Of a stretch of 64,000 nucleotides of DNA, positions 1 through 9,926 are shown piece after piece. The notes under the pieces are model-generated. The model saw nothing but the letters and a program-made list of their open reading frames with translations. It did no database searches and had not been told where the DNA came from. Made by a program: the position numbers and the translations under genes. The stretch lies in contig NC_081412.1 of NCBI RefSeq assembly GCF_030272615.1, positions 541,338,335 through 541,402,334 of the forward strand, written 5' to 3'. This DNA is from Cryptomeria japonica. Lineage: Eukaryota > Streptophyta > Pinopsida > Cupressales > Cupressaceae. Position 1 is the first letter of the stretch, and every line of letters starts with the position of its first letter.

Positions 1-810
1 GTGGGGCCCATTTGTCCTTTCGGCCAGTTACACTGTAGGAACAGCTATACCCAAGGCTACAGCTTTCGCTCTCACCTGATTTCTATAGCGGCTCGAAGGA
101 TTTACCGCTCAAGGTCGTTCCCAAGAGTATCAATCCCTTGGCAGGCCTCTCTTAAAAAGATAAAATTTTGAGTGTTACTAACACTTTTCTCTTGCACCTA
201 GGACCATGAGAACCAAGGGAGAGGATAGTGTGTGTTAGAAGTAGGACCACTCGACTGACTTTTTGCACAAGCATGCCAAATACATAAAACACTTGTTCTT
301 TTTAATCCAGCATTTGCAAAGGTGATTTAACTATTTGGAGATGTTGCTCCAACAGTCATGGTGTTCGTTTTAACTTCAATGGCAAAATGTGTTGTAATCT
401 AAAAATTTGGAAATCCTGGTCAACTTAATGAAAAACACGTTTTGCTTGAAGTAAAATTTGTTTGCAAAAAAATCAAAACAAGTGGATTGTGTATTTTATT
501 TGCACCAAATTTTTGAAGTGTGGATTGTAAATTTTAGGTCCAAATTGATGCAATGAAATCAAGTTTGTGTTGTTTGATTTTAAGCACCAAAAGAAAATGA
601 ATCCTAACTAGAAAGCAATGATATATTTTTTTGTGTTTTTCAAGTTCTTTTTAAGCACTAAATGACAATTTTGTGATTTTTATGTTGGGTTGTTAACCTG
701 CATGAACAAAAACAAGTTAGTAAAAATCGATGTTCAAGGGGGGCTTCCACAAGCCTAAGATACTCAATTTTTTGGTTACAAAAGCGACTTGGACAACACT
801 CTGTCGCAAT
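1..810 (-). other. Leader (5' UTR) of element H
   Basis: Non-coding. Two short stretches match the leader of B in the element sense. One is a hairpin-forming TTGGAG-loop-CTCCAA block (plus positions 335-353, compare 7965-7983). The other is a GGGAACGACC block (105-122, compare 8187-8203 in B and 34503-34520 in A). The first 240 bases are more GC-rich than the rest and are probably structured. No convincing reading frame is visible on either strand. Confidence 0.6.
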
Positions 811-1078
811 AGCACTAGTCTACTTTTTGGACAGAAGCGCTAATTTATACAATAGCGCTAGTCTACACTTACAGAAGTGCTAATTTACACCGTAGCGCTG
901 AAAGAATATAAGAAACAGAGAGGTCAAAAGCGCCAGAAGTGTTTAAATAGTGCCAGAATTGTGACAAAAGCGCTAGAATATTGTCAATAGCGCTGAAACT
1001 TTTTCAATAGCGCTATTTTAGGGACAATAGCGCTAAAAGAAAATGTTTCAATAGCGCTAGAACATGTTCAATAGCACC
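811..1078 (-). repeat. 20-bp phased AGCGCT motif array (element H)
   Basis: Eight exact AGCGCT hexamers (starts 836, 854, 894, 969, 989, 1009, 1029, 1053) plus one-mismatch copies at 811, 876, 929, 949 and 1073. From 929 to 1029 the spacing is exactly 20 bp five times, then 24 and 20. The context is usually CAATAGCGCTA and the DNA between motifs is not repeated. It lies directly after the primer binding site, as in B and A. Confidence 0.85.
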
Positions 1079-1153
1079 GAAGTGCGACCTGTGTGGCAGT
1101 TTCAACAAGCAAAAATGTTAGTTGTCAAAAAAATAATTGTTTGTTGAAGTGTT

Positions 1154-1175
1154 CCGATTCACGTCGGGTTCACCA
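1154..1175 (-). promoter_or_regulatory. Primer binding site candidate of element H
   Basis: On the minus strand TGGTGAACCCGACGTGAA follows the LTR end (CA at 1178) after two bases. Position, TGG start and lack of repetition fit a tRNA primer site. I do not assign the tRNA. Confidence 0.6.
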
Positions 1176-1570
1176 AATGATGCTCTGCAAAAAGGATTAG
1201 AAAATCTGTTTGATGGCAACACACACAAGAGCACAAGAAACAAATGTTAGTGTTAGCAACAAAAGATTATCCTAAATAGGCATATCAAGAGAGATATTAA
1301 GCATGAAATAGAAAGCATATAAACATAAAATAAAATAGCTAATCAAGATGCTCATAGTTGCTCCTCCCTTGTTCCTCTCCTCTCCAAGTCCCAAATGAGT
1401 GTAGCTCTCAGCTTTTAGCACTAGCCATGGATGCCATATGGAGATTCAAGATGGTTGAATATGATAAGCAAATGCTATGCAAGTGTAGATAGTGATGCTA
1501 TGAGAAAGCTCTATGCTAATGCCAGTATAACAACAATACTCTAATGCTTCCTTTTGCTTGAGGAGAAGGG

Positions 1571-1585
1571 TTCTATTTATAGAAG
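1571..1585 (-). promoter_or_regulatory. LTR TATA box (element H)
   Basis: Minus strand reads TCTATAAATAGAACC, nearly the same as the TATA region of the B LTR (CTATAAATAGAGC at 6489). The matching place in two LTRs supports it as the element core promoter. Confidence 0.65.
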
Positions 1586-1976
1586 AAATGGGGAAATGAA
1601 GGGTTAAGATTGAATGGTTTAATCAAGGGCCAAGTTTGAAAGTTGGGGATCCATGTGCACAATTGGCACCAATAAAATGGTGACAAGTGTCAACATAGGA
1701 TTGGGTTGAGAGAAGAGGTTGGAGGCATTAAAGGCCTGAGAAGACCTCATGGTTATCTAGAGGCTAAGGGTCAAGTCCAAATTAAGATTACCCACTGGAT
1801 TAAGAGTTAATCCAAGGATAAACCTTTGTGCAAATGTTTAAGAGATAATCATGGTCAAAGCATTAATGGCCTGATGAGACTTTTGGGTTGGGTAGAGGTT
1901 GAGTCAAAACAAATGTTTTAACCATGTGGAAGGGTTTGAGGTAACCATTAATGGTTATTGGAGACTTTGGGGATTA

Positions 1977-2077
1977 AGTGGTTGAAGGTTGAAAGCCTTC
2001 AATGGTTATCAAAGACTTTGAGCCATTTAGTGGTTGAAGGTTGAAAGCCTTTAATGGTTATCAAAGACTTTGAGGGT
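1977..2077. repeat. 52-bp tandem duplication in H LTR
   Basis: Two copies of a unit beginning AGTGGTTGAAGGTTGAAAG, starting at 1977 and 2029. Further loose copies of the GACTTTGAGG core occur at 2095 and 2340-2460. Confidence 0.8.
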
Positions 2078-2511
2078 TTGAGAAGTGACTTCCCTTTTGC
2101 TTAGGAGTGTGACAAAGTTTAGAGAAGGGGTTAGGTTATTTAGAAGTGATTAGAAAATTCTAGAAGGGGTTTAGGCATGCAAGTGGATTTTGTAGGAAAA
2201 TGCAAGTGGGAGAAATTTTGGTATTTTCAATTAAAATAAAATCATTTATTTCAATTAAATGGTGTAATTTGCATTTGGATAAATATTCAAATAAATATTA
2301 ATTTATTTAAATGAGAAAAATGAAGATAAAGCATTAAAATGCTTGAAGACTTTGAGGGAAATCATTAAAGGCTTGAAGACTTTAAGGAAAACCATTAAAG
2401 TCTTAAGAAGACTATAGAAGGAAGCCATCAAGTTTGATTACTTTAAGGGAAACCATTAAAGGTTTCAAGTGGGTGAGGATAAATAGGATTTTAAATAAAT
2501 AATTTATTTAA

Positions 2512-2660
2512 AATAGTTGTGCAACTTGCTTTTGTAGGAAAATACAAGTGGGTGGAGGATAAAGGTGATTTAAATAAATTATTTATTTAAAATAATTGTG
2601 CAACTTGCATTTGTAGGAAAATACAAGTGGGTGGAGGATAAAGGTGATTTAAATAAATTA
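2512..2660. repeat. 79-bp tandem duplication in H LTR U3
   Basis: The GTGCAACTTGC...AAATACAAGTGGGTGGAGG block occurs at 2519 and again 79 bp later at 2598, each followed by a TTTAAATAAATTAT stretch. Each unit carries an ACTTG/CAAGT inverted repeat. Confidence 0.8.
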
Positions 2661-2952
2661 TAATTTATTTAAATGTGAGAGGTGAGATTTTGGGGGATTT
2701 AAATAAATATTAATTTATTTAAATGTGAGAGAATATTTAATTAAATAAATATGATTTATTTATTTAATTAATGGTCTAAATTTGGTTAAGTGAATTAAAT
2801 CAAATAAATTGAATAATTTATTTAATTAATAGGAGAAGAGGGTTAAGATGAATTAATTAAATATTAATTTAATTAATTATTAATTGATGGTTAAATAATC
2901 AAATAAATACTAAGTATTCATTTAATTAAGTGGACAGATTTATGTGACTACA

Positions 2953-3878
2953 CCATTGTTAGAAGCTACAAGACAATCTCTCTTGCCTTTTCCCTTATAC
3001 TTCTTAGATTTGTCTCTCTTGTGTTCATTTTCAATATTAGGGCAATTAGCTACTATATGACCAATCTTATTGCAAGTATAAAATTTCAACGGTAGCTTAC
3101 CTCTATATTTGTCAGTACCTCTAGACATTCATTTTTCCAACAATGCTTCAAGCTCCACTAAATTGTCTTCATCATCAACATCTTTGTTGGATCTGGATTC
3201 ATAGCTATGGTCGATATCTCTACTTCTTCTCACAGATGGGTTAGACATAGAAGCTCTGAATGTAGATTCTAATTTCTGTACACTACCATCATAGCCATTT
3301 AACTCAAAAGTATTAAGTTTTCCAATGATAGAGTCAAGAGTTAGGTTTGTCTTGTCAATGGATTTCAGCTCCTGAATAGCTACAACTCGAATAGAATAGA
3401 CCGGTAGTAGGGTTCTCAGTACCTTACTGATCACTGTGGCATCTTCCACTTTCCCTCCTACACTCTTTATTTCACCAACTATTTCTTTAATCCTTTGACC
3501 GTACTACTAGATATTCTCACCTTCAAAAATTCTCATGTCATCAAAATTTCCTCTTAATCTCTCCTCTTTAAGAATCTTAACATGTTCATAACCACTATAT
3601 ATATATTCAAGTTTTTTCCATACTTCATATGCAGTTTCAAGACCATGAACATCTACATATTCAGTATCAAAAAGGGAACTTATGATAGCCTCTAATGCTT
3701 GATGATTCTCTTGCTATTCTTTCTTCTGATCATCAGTCAGAGTACTAGTACGTGCAACATATAGAGTTTCTACATGCTCCCAATAATGATTACCAATACT
3801 TTTGGTGTAAATCTTCATTTTGTCACTCCAAATTCTATAGTTCCCTCTGTTGAACTTAGGACCTTCTTTCTTCATCAT
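2953..3878 (-). pseudogene. Copia gag (element G), truncated and broken
   Basis: Starts at ATG 3878, at the place equivalent to the gag start of D. It encodes a UBN2/retrotran_gag-type capsid segment (FELNGYDGSVQK, VAIQELKSID) and a zinc knuckle ending CNKIGHIVANC near 3060. The first knuckle cysteine is replaced (KFYTC). The frame is interrupted by stops upstream of 3449 and between 3129 and 3128, and cut by H at a residue equivalent to CLVAINN in D. Confidence 0.8.
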
Positions 3879-3936
3879 GATCTACATGGTCTTTTCCTCA
3901 AGTTGTTAGACTTAGAGATTAAAGAGGACCTAAGAT

Positions 3937-3948
3937 GCTCTGATACCA
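3937..3948 (-). promoter_or_regulatory. Primer binding site (element G)
   Basis: Minus strand TGGTATCAGAGC, the usual plant initiator-methionine tRNA primer site, two bases after the LTR end. Confidence 0.85.
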
Positions 3949-3950
3949 AT

Positions 3951-4912
3951 TGATGATATGGTGAAAGAATAAGTATCTAGTAGAATACTCAGAGGGGGGG
4001 TGAATCATTATACTCAAAAACTAATACAAAGTTCCAAACTCAAAACAAACTTATCAACAAAAATAATTTTGTCAAGATAATATCTCAAATATTATCGACA
4101 TCAACCAACACCAACCAGTTTAATTGTTATGCTAACTTAACAGTAAACAACTTCAAACTTGTAAACATCAACAATGCTTAATCAAATATCAACCTTTTCA
4201 ACTCTCATGCTTCCATTTATAATGCCTTAATCAAAATAGCAAATAAGATCATAACCACAAAAATCATTCACCACTTGACACAAATATTTATACTTGGAAA
4301 ACCCAAATAGGTAAAAACCATGGTGAGATGAGACTCACAAGGATATCTATATGAACTCTTCTAAAGTTCGCCTTTTTAGGAGCCAAGCCTGTTAAAGCTT
4401 TTACAATAAGTCCTATTAAGAACTGATTCTGTTAGGAATCACCTGGTTAGAGGATTTTACAAATATGCCTTGATGAAAAATACAATACCCTATTAGGAGT
4501 AACCTTGATAGAAGATTTGAGAATCCAAACTAATGGATCACCTTATGAAAGGATTTATAAAGTAACCAAGCTTGTTAGAGCTTACTCGGTTAGGGGATTT
4601 CAATTTCTGTTGTGATTGTTAGAAAATAATAGGTTTTTCTTGATCTGTCTGAGTAGCACTACATCTGCTTGATCAAATCCTTCTTAAGCTTCAAAGCTAC
4701 CTTTACTCAAACTGCAGAGCCATCCTCTTGTTAGGCAACCTCACACTCAACTAATTTCTGCCAACTTTGCCAACTCTAAAAAAAAAAAAATCATTGACCT
4801 TAAATACAAATCAAAATAGGTCGGTAACACAACAAAAACCTAATTCTCATTATAGAGATTATAAAAAAGTTGGTACAATCTTGACTGTTAGAAATCATAA
4901 CAATCTTGTGAA
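3951..4912 (-). repeat. Partial 5' LTR of element G
   Basis: Homologous to the D LTR: a G7 run (3994-4000) in the TTCACCCC...TAG context near the LTR end, the GTGAG-TCTCACCATGGTTTTTACC block (4315-4340, minus) and the tract ending near ATTGTTATGATTTC. The U3 end is missing beyond about 4912. Confidence 0.75.
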
Positions 4913-5568
4913 CATTGCATATTTTTCATAAAATGTAACTTGTGATTTGTAAATATGCTATTTTCATAAAGAAATTGTTGTATTTTTCATATTCAATTTC
5001 CTCATTGTCTTGTTCAATTTGCAATTAAAATTTACAAAATTAAGAGGTTACTTGTTAAAACCCTAAATTTTAAAAATCATATTGAACTTGTGCAAAAATT
5101 GTATTTCAACTTAAATTTCAGATTTTTTATTATTCTCATATTTGTCTTCAATCCCACAATTCAAATTTTCAATTCCCCCCTTTTTCCCAAAATGGAAATT
5201 TCAAAATTAAATGGTTAGGTCAAAACCCTAAATTTTAAAATTAATTGGATTTTGTGTGAATTTCAAATAAATTTCAGTTAAATTCACATTTTTAATCATT
5301 TTCTAAGGTGTCCCTATCCATCAGGTTTGACCCTTTTCAAAATTGCACTTCAATTCCTATTTTTTTTCAAAACCGTAGTAGGGTCCTATTTTCACCTTTG
5401 TGCCTTTATTTCACCCATTTAGAGATCGTAAAATTCACCTGTTTTTTAGGGTTATCTTTAAAATCATCATAATATCCATCCCTAAAAAAATTTGAAAATT
5501 TTTGTCCTACCATGTGCGTTCCCGCCACGGTCCTTGGCTTTTTTCCTGAAATTTTGGGAAACTGTTAT
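4913..5568. other. Unassigned AT-rich DNA
   Basis: No reading frame or TE hallmark found. It holds an imperfect direct repeat of about 80 bp (near 5035-5125 and 5205-5290) centred on AAAACCCTAAATTTTAAAA. Only the last part (5515-5550, GTTCCCGCCACGGTCC) is GC-rich. It may be pre-existing DNA between G and B, or the rest of an unrecognised element. Confidence 0.4.
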
Positions 5569-7030
5569 TGTAGACATATAAATCTGACCACTTTCCTAAA
5601 TGAATATTTAATATTTATTTTAACCCCATTCCTCTATTTAATTAAATTCTTCACATTCATCTATTTAATCAAATGAATTATTCTATTTATTTAATTTTCA
5701 CCTAAAGCTTTTCTAGCCTTTAATTTAATAAATCACTTTATTTAATTAATTCCTCTTTCTCCCTTTCTAATTCAATTTACATTTAATTAAATTGATCCTT
5801 GCAAATAAATAAATCTAATTTATTTATTTAAGTCTCCCACTTGTATTTATGCAGGTTGCTTCCATTTTGTTGAAATTAAGTAATTTATTTTAATAAAAAT
5901 CCCCTCCATCCACTTGCATTTTCCTACATCTCCCACTTCCCTCTTGAACCCCACCTTCTAAATTCTCCTAATCCCTTCTAAATTAGCCTAATTCATCTCC
6001 TAATTATTGTCACATTCCTAAGAAAAGATAAGTCACTTCTTAAAGCCTCCAAAGTCTTTGAAATGCATTAAAGGCTTTGTGTCTTCAACAAGTTAACCCT
6101 CAAAGTCTTCCAAACCATTAATGGTTAATTCACCCATCCCTCCATGGTTAGAGAATTTCTCTCTAACTCAAACCTCATCTAACCTAAGGGTCTCATCAAG
6201 CATTCATGGCTTTACCCTTGGTTATCCCTTTAATCTTTGCACAAGAGTTTACCCCTTGGATAAAAGCTTTATCCATTGGATAACCCTAACCTAACATTAA
6301 CCTTACCTCCTAAGGTAACCTTCATGTCCTCTCAAGTATTTAATGATTCTCACATCTCCTATCAAGCAACCTCTTGTTGAAAATTGTCACCATTTCATTG
6401 GTGATAATTGTGAACATGGATTGACTAACTTTCAATCTTGGCCCTTGTTAAGATTACTCAATATTGAACATCCATTGCCCTATTTTTCCTATAAATAGAG
6501 CTCTCATTCTCTCATTTGGATATGGAAATATTTGTGTATCAAACTTATAGTCATTGTGCTAGTAATATATAAGTTTTATGCATCAAGCTTATAGTCATTT
6601 TACTAGGCATCTAGCCTCTCTTTGTTTGATAATAATAACATTTAGAAGCATTTTCAATATCATAGCATATCCATGTAAGAATAGTATATCATTGCTAAGA
6701 TAATTTTCTAATCTTATCATCATCTTTATGCTATCTTAATCATAGTTTCAATATCATACATTTTAGGAATGCATTCATGCTTATAAAACAAACATCACTC
6801 GTTCTTGGAGTTGTCATTCCTAAGCCACTTTGCTCAATGATCTGAGAGAAAGAGTGAGACCCTAGGAATCTTGTGAGATAGAGAACAATGAGACACCCCT
6901 TGGAAAGTTGAGCTATCTCAGATAGTTCCTATAACTTGCACCAAGAGCTTCCTTGGTGTGTGGGCCTTTTGAAACCAACTTTCATGTTTCTTTTTCCCTC
7001 ATTTCCCACACACATTTCTAGCACCCACCA
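5569..7030 (+). repeat. 5' LTR of element B (about 1460 bp)
   Basis: Starts TGTAGACATATAAATCTG; the first 528 bp align with 48933-49434, apart from a roughly 20 bp deletion in the latter near the GCATTTTCC stretch. AT-rich U3 with TTTAATTAAATT blocks, TATA box at 6490, end placed at ACCCACCA before a TGG. The exact 3' boundary is uncertain by about 10 bp. Confidence 0.8.
6490..6498 (+). promoter_or_regulatory. LTR TATA box (element B)
   Basis: TATAAATAG in a CCTATAAATAGAGCTC context within the 5' LTR, equivalent to the TATA region of H. Confidence 0.65.
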
Positions 7031-7048
7031 TGGGGTACTTCCCGATAA
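7031..7048 (+). promoter_or_regulatory. Possible primer binding site (element B)
   Basis: TGGGGTACTTCCCGATAA directly after the inferred LTR end. Placement fits, but I cannot match it to a tRNA, and an end seven bases earlier is also possible. Confidence 0.35.
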
Positions 7049-7102
7049 ACCATATTGTTTTTAATGTAGGAGAAAGATTTCAATCATGTGGGAATTCTAT
7101 TT

Positions 7103-7368
7103 TAGCGCATCGCGACCTTTCATTAGTGCATTTAGGGAAAACAATAGCTCTTTCAGTGTATTGTTTAGTGCATTGGACCCTTTACCTAGCACATTTAAAC
7201 TCTCTATTAGAGAATAGCAGGCTGGTTTCTTTTGTGTATGATTGGACAACAATGTAGTGCATTCAGTAATGAGTGTAGCACATAGGATACTTTCTATAGT
7301 GCATTTGTGACTTCCTATAGTGCATTTGCACAGAAGTCCAACGCATGAATCTAACACAACTAAAGCAT
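7103..7368 (+). repeat. 21-bp phased TAGYGCAT array, leader array 1 of B
   Basis: TAGCGCAT/TAGTGCAT/TAGCACAT and close variants start at 7103, 7124, 7145, 7166, 7187, 7208 and again at 7255, 7276, 7297, 7318, 7339, then 7361. Every step inside each run is exactly 21 bp except the last (22). The 13 bp between motifs are unrelated, so this is not a simple tandem repeat. It lies just after the primer binding site. Confidence 0.9.
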
Positions 7369-8890
7369 AAATTGTAACCGAAGTGAGTAAAAATAAGGAT
7401 TGTTTAAGCCCACCCATAGATTCTATATTTCAATAACTTTTCTTCTTGTAGGTCGCTAAAAATTTCTTGTAGGTTTGGAAGAAGTTAAAGTAGGAATTTA
7501 ATTCTTTCTAGCTTTTCAAGTTGGGTAAAAAGAATTCATTTTCCTTTAATTTTAAAATGAATCTCATCTTTTCATTTTGGACTTAAAATTTACTACATCT
7601 TCATTTGGGTTTTTAAAAGAATTTCATTGTTAGGTAAAAAGAACAACAAAACAAACTCTTTATTTTATTGCAAGTAAGGAAAAACACTTTAATTTGGGAT
7701 TCAAAATAACAACAAACTTGCTTTTTAGTTTTGCAAACAGTAAAAAGAATCACATTTTCCTTTTGTGCATAAAAAAAACTCATTTTCATTTTTTCAAAGG
7801 ATAAAAAGAACCTCACTTATTATATTGTACAGAGCCAAGGAATTTTTCATTTCACGATTTTCCTTTTGTTGACTAACATCATGATTTATTTTGTTGACCA
7901 GGATTTCAATTTCTTAGATAGAAAACATTTTTTTATGAAGAGTTAAAAAGAACAATATGTTTTTTGGAGCAACATCTCCAAATAGAAGTTAGAAAATTAT
8001 TGCTTTAAAGGTTAAAAAGAACACTTGTTTGCTTTGTCTCAAAAGTAGAAGGTATCTCTCCCCTTAACTGGGTGACCAAAAAGCCAAACCACTCTTAAAA
8101 GCTTTCTTTACTTCAAGCATTTAAAATCCTTTAGCAAACCTGCCCTCCCGAGTTTCTATTAGAGCATCATTAATGGCCGATGAGAGGGGAACGACCTAAG
8201 TGGGAAATGTCTTTATCACCAAGTGTTCCAACCCACTATAATCAAATGTGGAGGTTGACGAAAGTCCCCTTCAATGACTTTTCTCAGCGATTAGCCTTCC
8301 CCCAACATCTTTAAGATATGTAAAGTCTTTGTTCTAAAGGTTGGGAAGCCTCCCAAGGGATTTTATCACTAAAGACTGAACAAAATCCTGATTAAAAACC
8401 TTAACACTAGAAACTTTAAGCTGAGTCAGTTACCAGACATTTTCAACATCATAGTGCAAGGTTTGGGAAGAATCCACCCCCAAGATTACTCACCATATAT
8501 CTCCTGAGATAACTACTCAATTGTAAATCAATTCACTTTGAGTTAATTTTTGGTAAAAGACAAAAAAACGGGCTCCCTATAGGGGGTGACATGGTTGTTT
8601 TAGCTGACGGAGTATCGTGACTAGTGGGCTATGATGTTGTTGATGATCCTTGAATAAAGAGTCTTCTTGATTTGTCTTATTTGTTATCTAAACCAGTTGA
8701 AACCTCAAGGATTTTAACACATCCTCACATAACATATAGTACTTGTTTAACATAGGCAAAATTGTTATTTCTTTATGTGTCATGTTTTCAAGCTATTTTT
8801 TAGAAAATCATCCATAAAAAACATAAGTGTTAAAATTCAAAATGGTAGAAACAAAGAAATTAGGATAGTTAGGGCATAGGAGGAACATCC
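7369..8890 (+). other. Leader of element B between the two arrays
   Basis: Non-coding, with T-rich and GTTAAAAAGAA-bearing stretches from 7430 to 8040. It contains the conserved TTGGAG-CAACAT-CTCCAA hairpin (7965-7983), then a GC-richer block with GGGAACGACCTAAGTGG (8187-8203), shared with H and A. These suggest a structured leader with packaging, dimerisation or splicing roles, but no function is demonstrated. Confidence 0.6.
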
Positions 8891-9232
8891 TAGCATGTAG
8901 CAACCATTTTGTAGCATATTCGAACCTAAAATTAGCACTTTCATCAGTCAAATTAGTGCATAACCAGTATCATAGTGGTAAAAATTCTAGTAGCTCTTTT
9001 CAGCATTAGTCTAGCACATTCAGACATCAACTTAATGCATTTGAGACATATCATAGAGCTTTAAGCTCAAACAATAGTGTGTAATCATGACATATTAGCA
9101 AGAAACCCATCCAGAGTAGACAATTTCAAACATTCTAAACTTGGGCGTAGGAGAGGGAGCATAGCGCATAGAGAACTTTTTATAGCGCATCTTAAACATT
9201 CATTACTGCATCTGGTCTATGTATTAGCGCAT
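8891..9232 (+). repeat. 21-bp phased TAGYGCAT array, leader array 2 of B
   Basis: Motif starts 8891, 8912, 8933, 8954; then 8991, 9012, 9033, 9054, 9075, 9096, 9117; then 9162, 9183, 9204, 9225. Steps inside the runs are 21 bp. Off-phase copies at 8973 and 9136 link the runs. Exact TAGCGCAT occurs at 9162, 9183 and 9225, and other units keep TAG plus part of the core. It lies about 350 bp before the gag start. Confidence 0.9.
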
Positions 9233-9586
9233 GTTTAAAACTAGGAAAAACAGAGAACAAATCCAACACCATGGGAAAATTTTATCAACAGCCTTGAGTA
9301 CCCTTTCAGGTCCTTTAGAAAACTCAGCAACCAAACTTTGAATCCAATCATTAGTGAGAAAAATTCCAAAATCCAACAAGGTTCTTTTAGAACAAGTTTT
9401 TTGAATCATCAACTAGCTTAAGATAAGACTTCATCCAACAAAATCAGGAAGTATCAGAAACAGTGATCAAGGTTCCACCATCCAACGAATTTCTATCAAA
9501 ACAACATACCTAGTTTAATCCTTAAGTTGTCAAATCAAGTTTCCATATTGGGAGAGTTTTATCCATATAATTTGACACACTTTGTC

Positions 9587-9926
9587 ATGGACCCAAATCA
9601 AACTAAACCTATACTTGATAAAGTAAAGCTTGAGTATTCAAACAAAGCATCCAAATCCAACATCAACATCAATCTCTCATAATTTATGTATGATCACTCC
9701 TCATATTTTGAGTAGAACAAGTCTTCATCACAAAAATAAGTTGAAGAAGAGACAACCTAGTTCTAAAGCACTTGCAAAAAGGAATAAATTTCTCTATTTC
9801 AATCGCCAACTCTTTGAATCACATCGGGAATTCTTGTGTCACGTGCAATTGTATATCCAAGGAAAAACAAATGAGTTTGACAAAGAACTTTTGAGAAGTC
9901 GGTCTTACATTCAGAAAGCAGCATTC
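9587..9926 (+). pseudogene. Element B gag, N-terminal part
   Basis: ATG at 9587 begins MDPNQTKPILDKVKLEY. The frame stops at about 9682 and continues one frame away in a basic, helical stretch (KLKKRQ...FESHREFLCHVQLYIQGK). At 9926 it is cut by copia C inside codons for KAAF and resumes in the same frame at 17303 with NQCLNHGGR. It is a longer N-terminus than the gag of A. Low similarity to known gag, so the assignment comes from continuity. Confidence 0.55.

Larger units (their letters stand above)
1..2952 (-). mobile_element. Element H: Tat-like Ty3 LTR retrotransposon, 5' end only
   Basis: Minus-strand element cut by the left window edge. Reading the minus strand it has an LTR starting TGTAGTCACATAAATCTG at 2952, an LTR end CA at 1178, a primer-binding-site candidate, then a leader with a 20 bp motif array. 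The LTR start resembles that of element B (TGTAGACATATAAATCTG). The leader shares a hairpin and a GAACGACC block with B and A. It interrupts a copia gag gene whose reading frame resumes at 2953, so H inserted into G. Gag and pol would lie left of the window. Class assignment rests on homology with B, not on protein sequence. Confidence 0.75.
1178..2952 (-). repeat. 5' LTR of element H (1775 bp)
   Basis: Bounded by TG (minus, 2952) and CA (1178). The U3 part (2200-2935) is very AT-rich with many TTTAATTAAAT and AATAAATTATTTATT stretches, as in the LTRs of A and B. It contains internal tandem duplications and a TATA box near 1571-1585. The partner LTR is outside the window, so the left boundary rests on the CA and primer-site context. 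Confidence 0.7.
2953..4912 (-). mobile_element. Element G: truncated Ty1/copia retrotransposon
   Basis: Minus-strand copia fragment with a partial 5' LTR on the right, a primer binding site and the gag gene. Gag is cut at 2953 by element H. The LTR matches element D (opposite strand) until about 4912, where similarity stops about 250 bp before the expected LTR start. No terminal duplication can be read. Confidence 0.75.

Noticed and set aside
811-1078. Phased arrays as CRISPR
   Set aside because: Motifs of 6-9 bp with 12-14 bp spacers in plant retrotransposon leaders and introns do not fit CRISPR repeats or spacers, and no cas gene exists.
7030-7257. 75-codon plus-strand frame over leader array 1 with L-A/V-H every seven residues
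   Set aside because: The heptad is a by-product of the 21-bp DNA period. Array 2 has stops in every frame and the H array has a 20-bp period, so the arrays are not coding.
9224-9412. 62-codon minus-strand frame in the B leader
   Set aside because: Short, overlaps the end of array 2 and has no similarity to known proteins.
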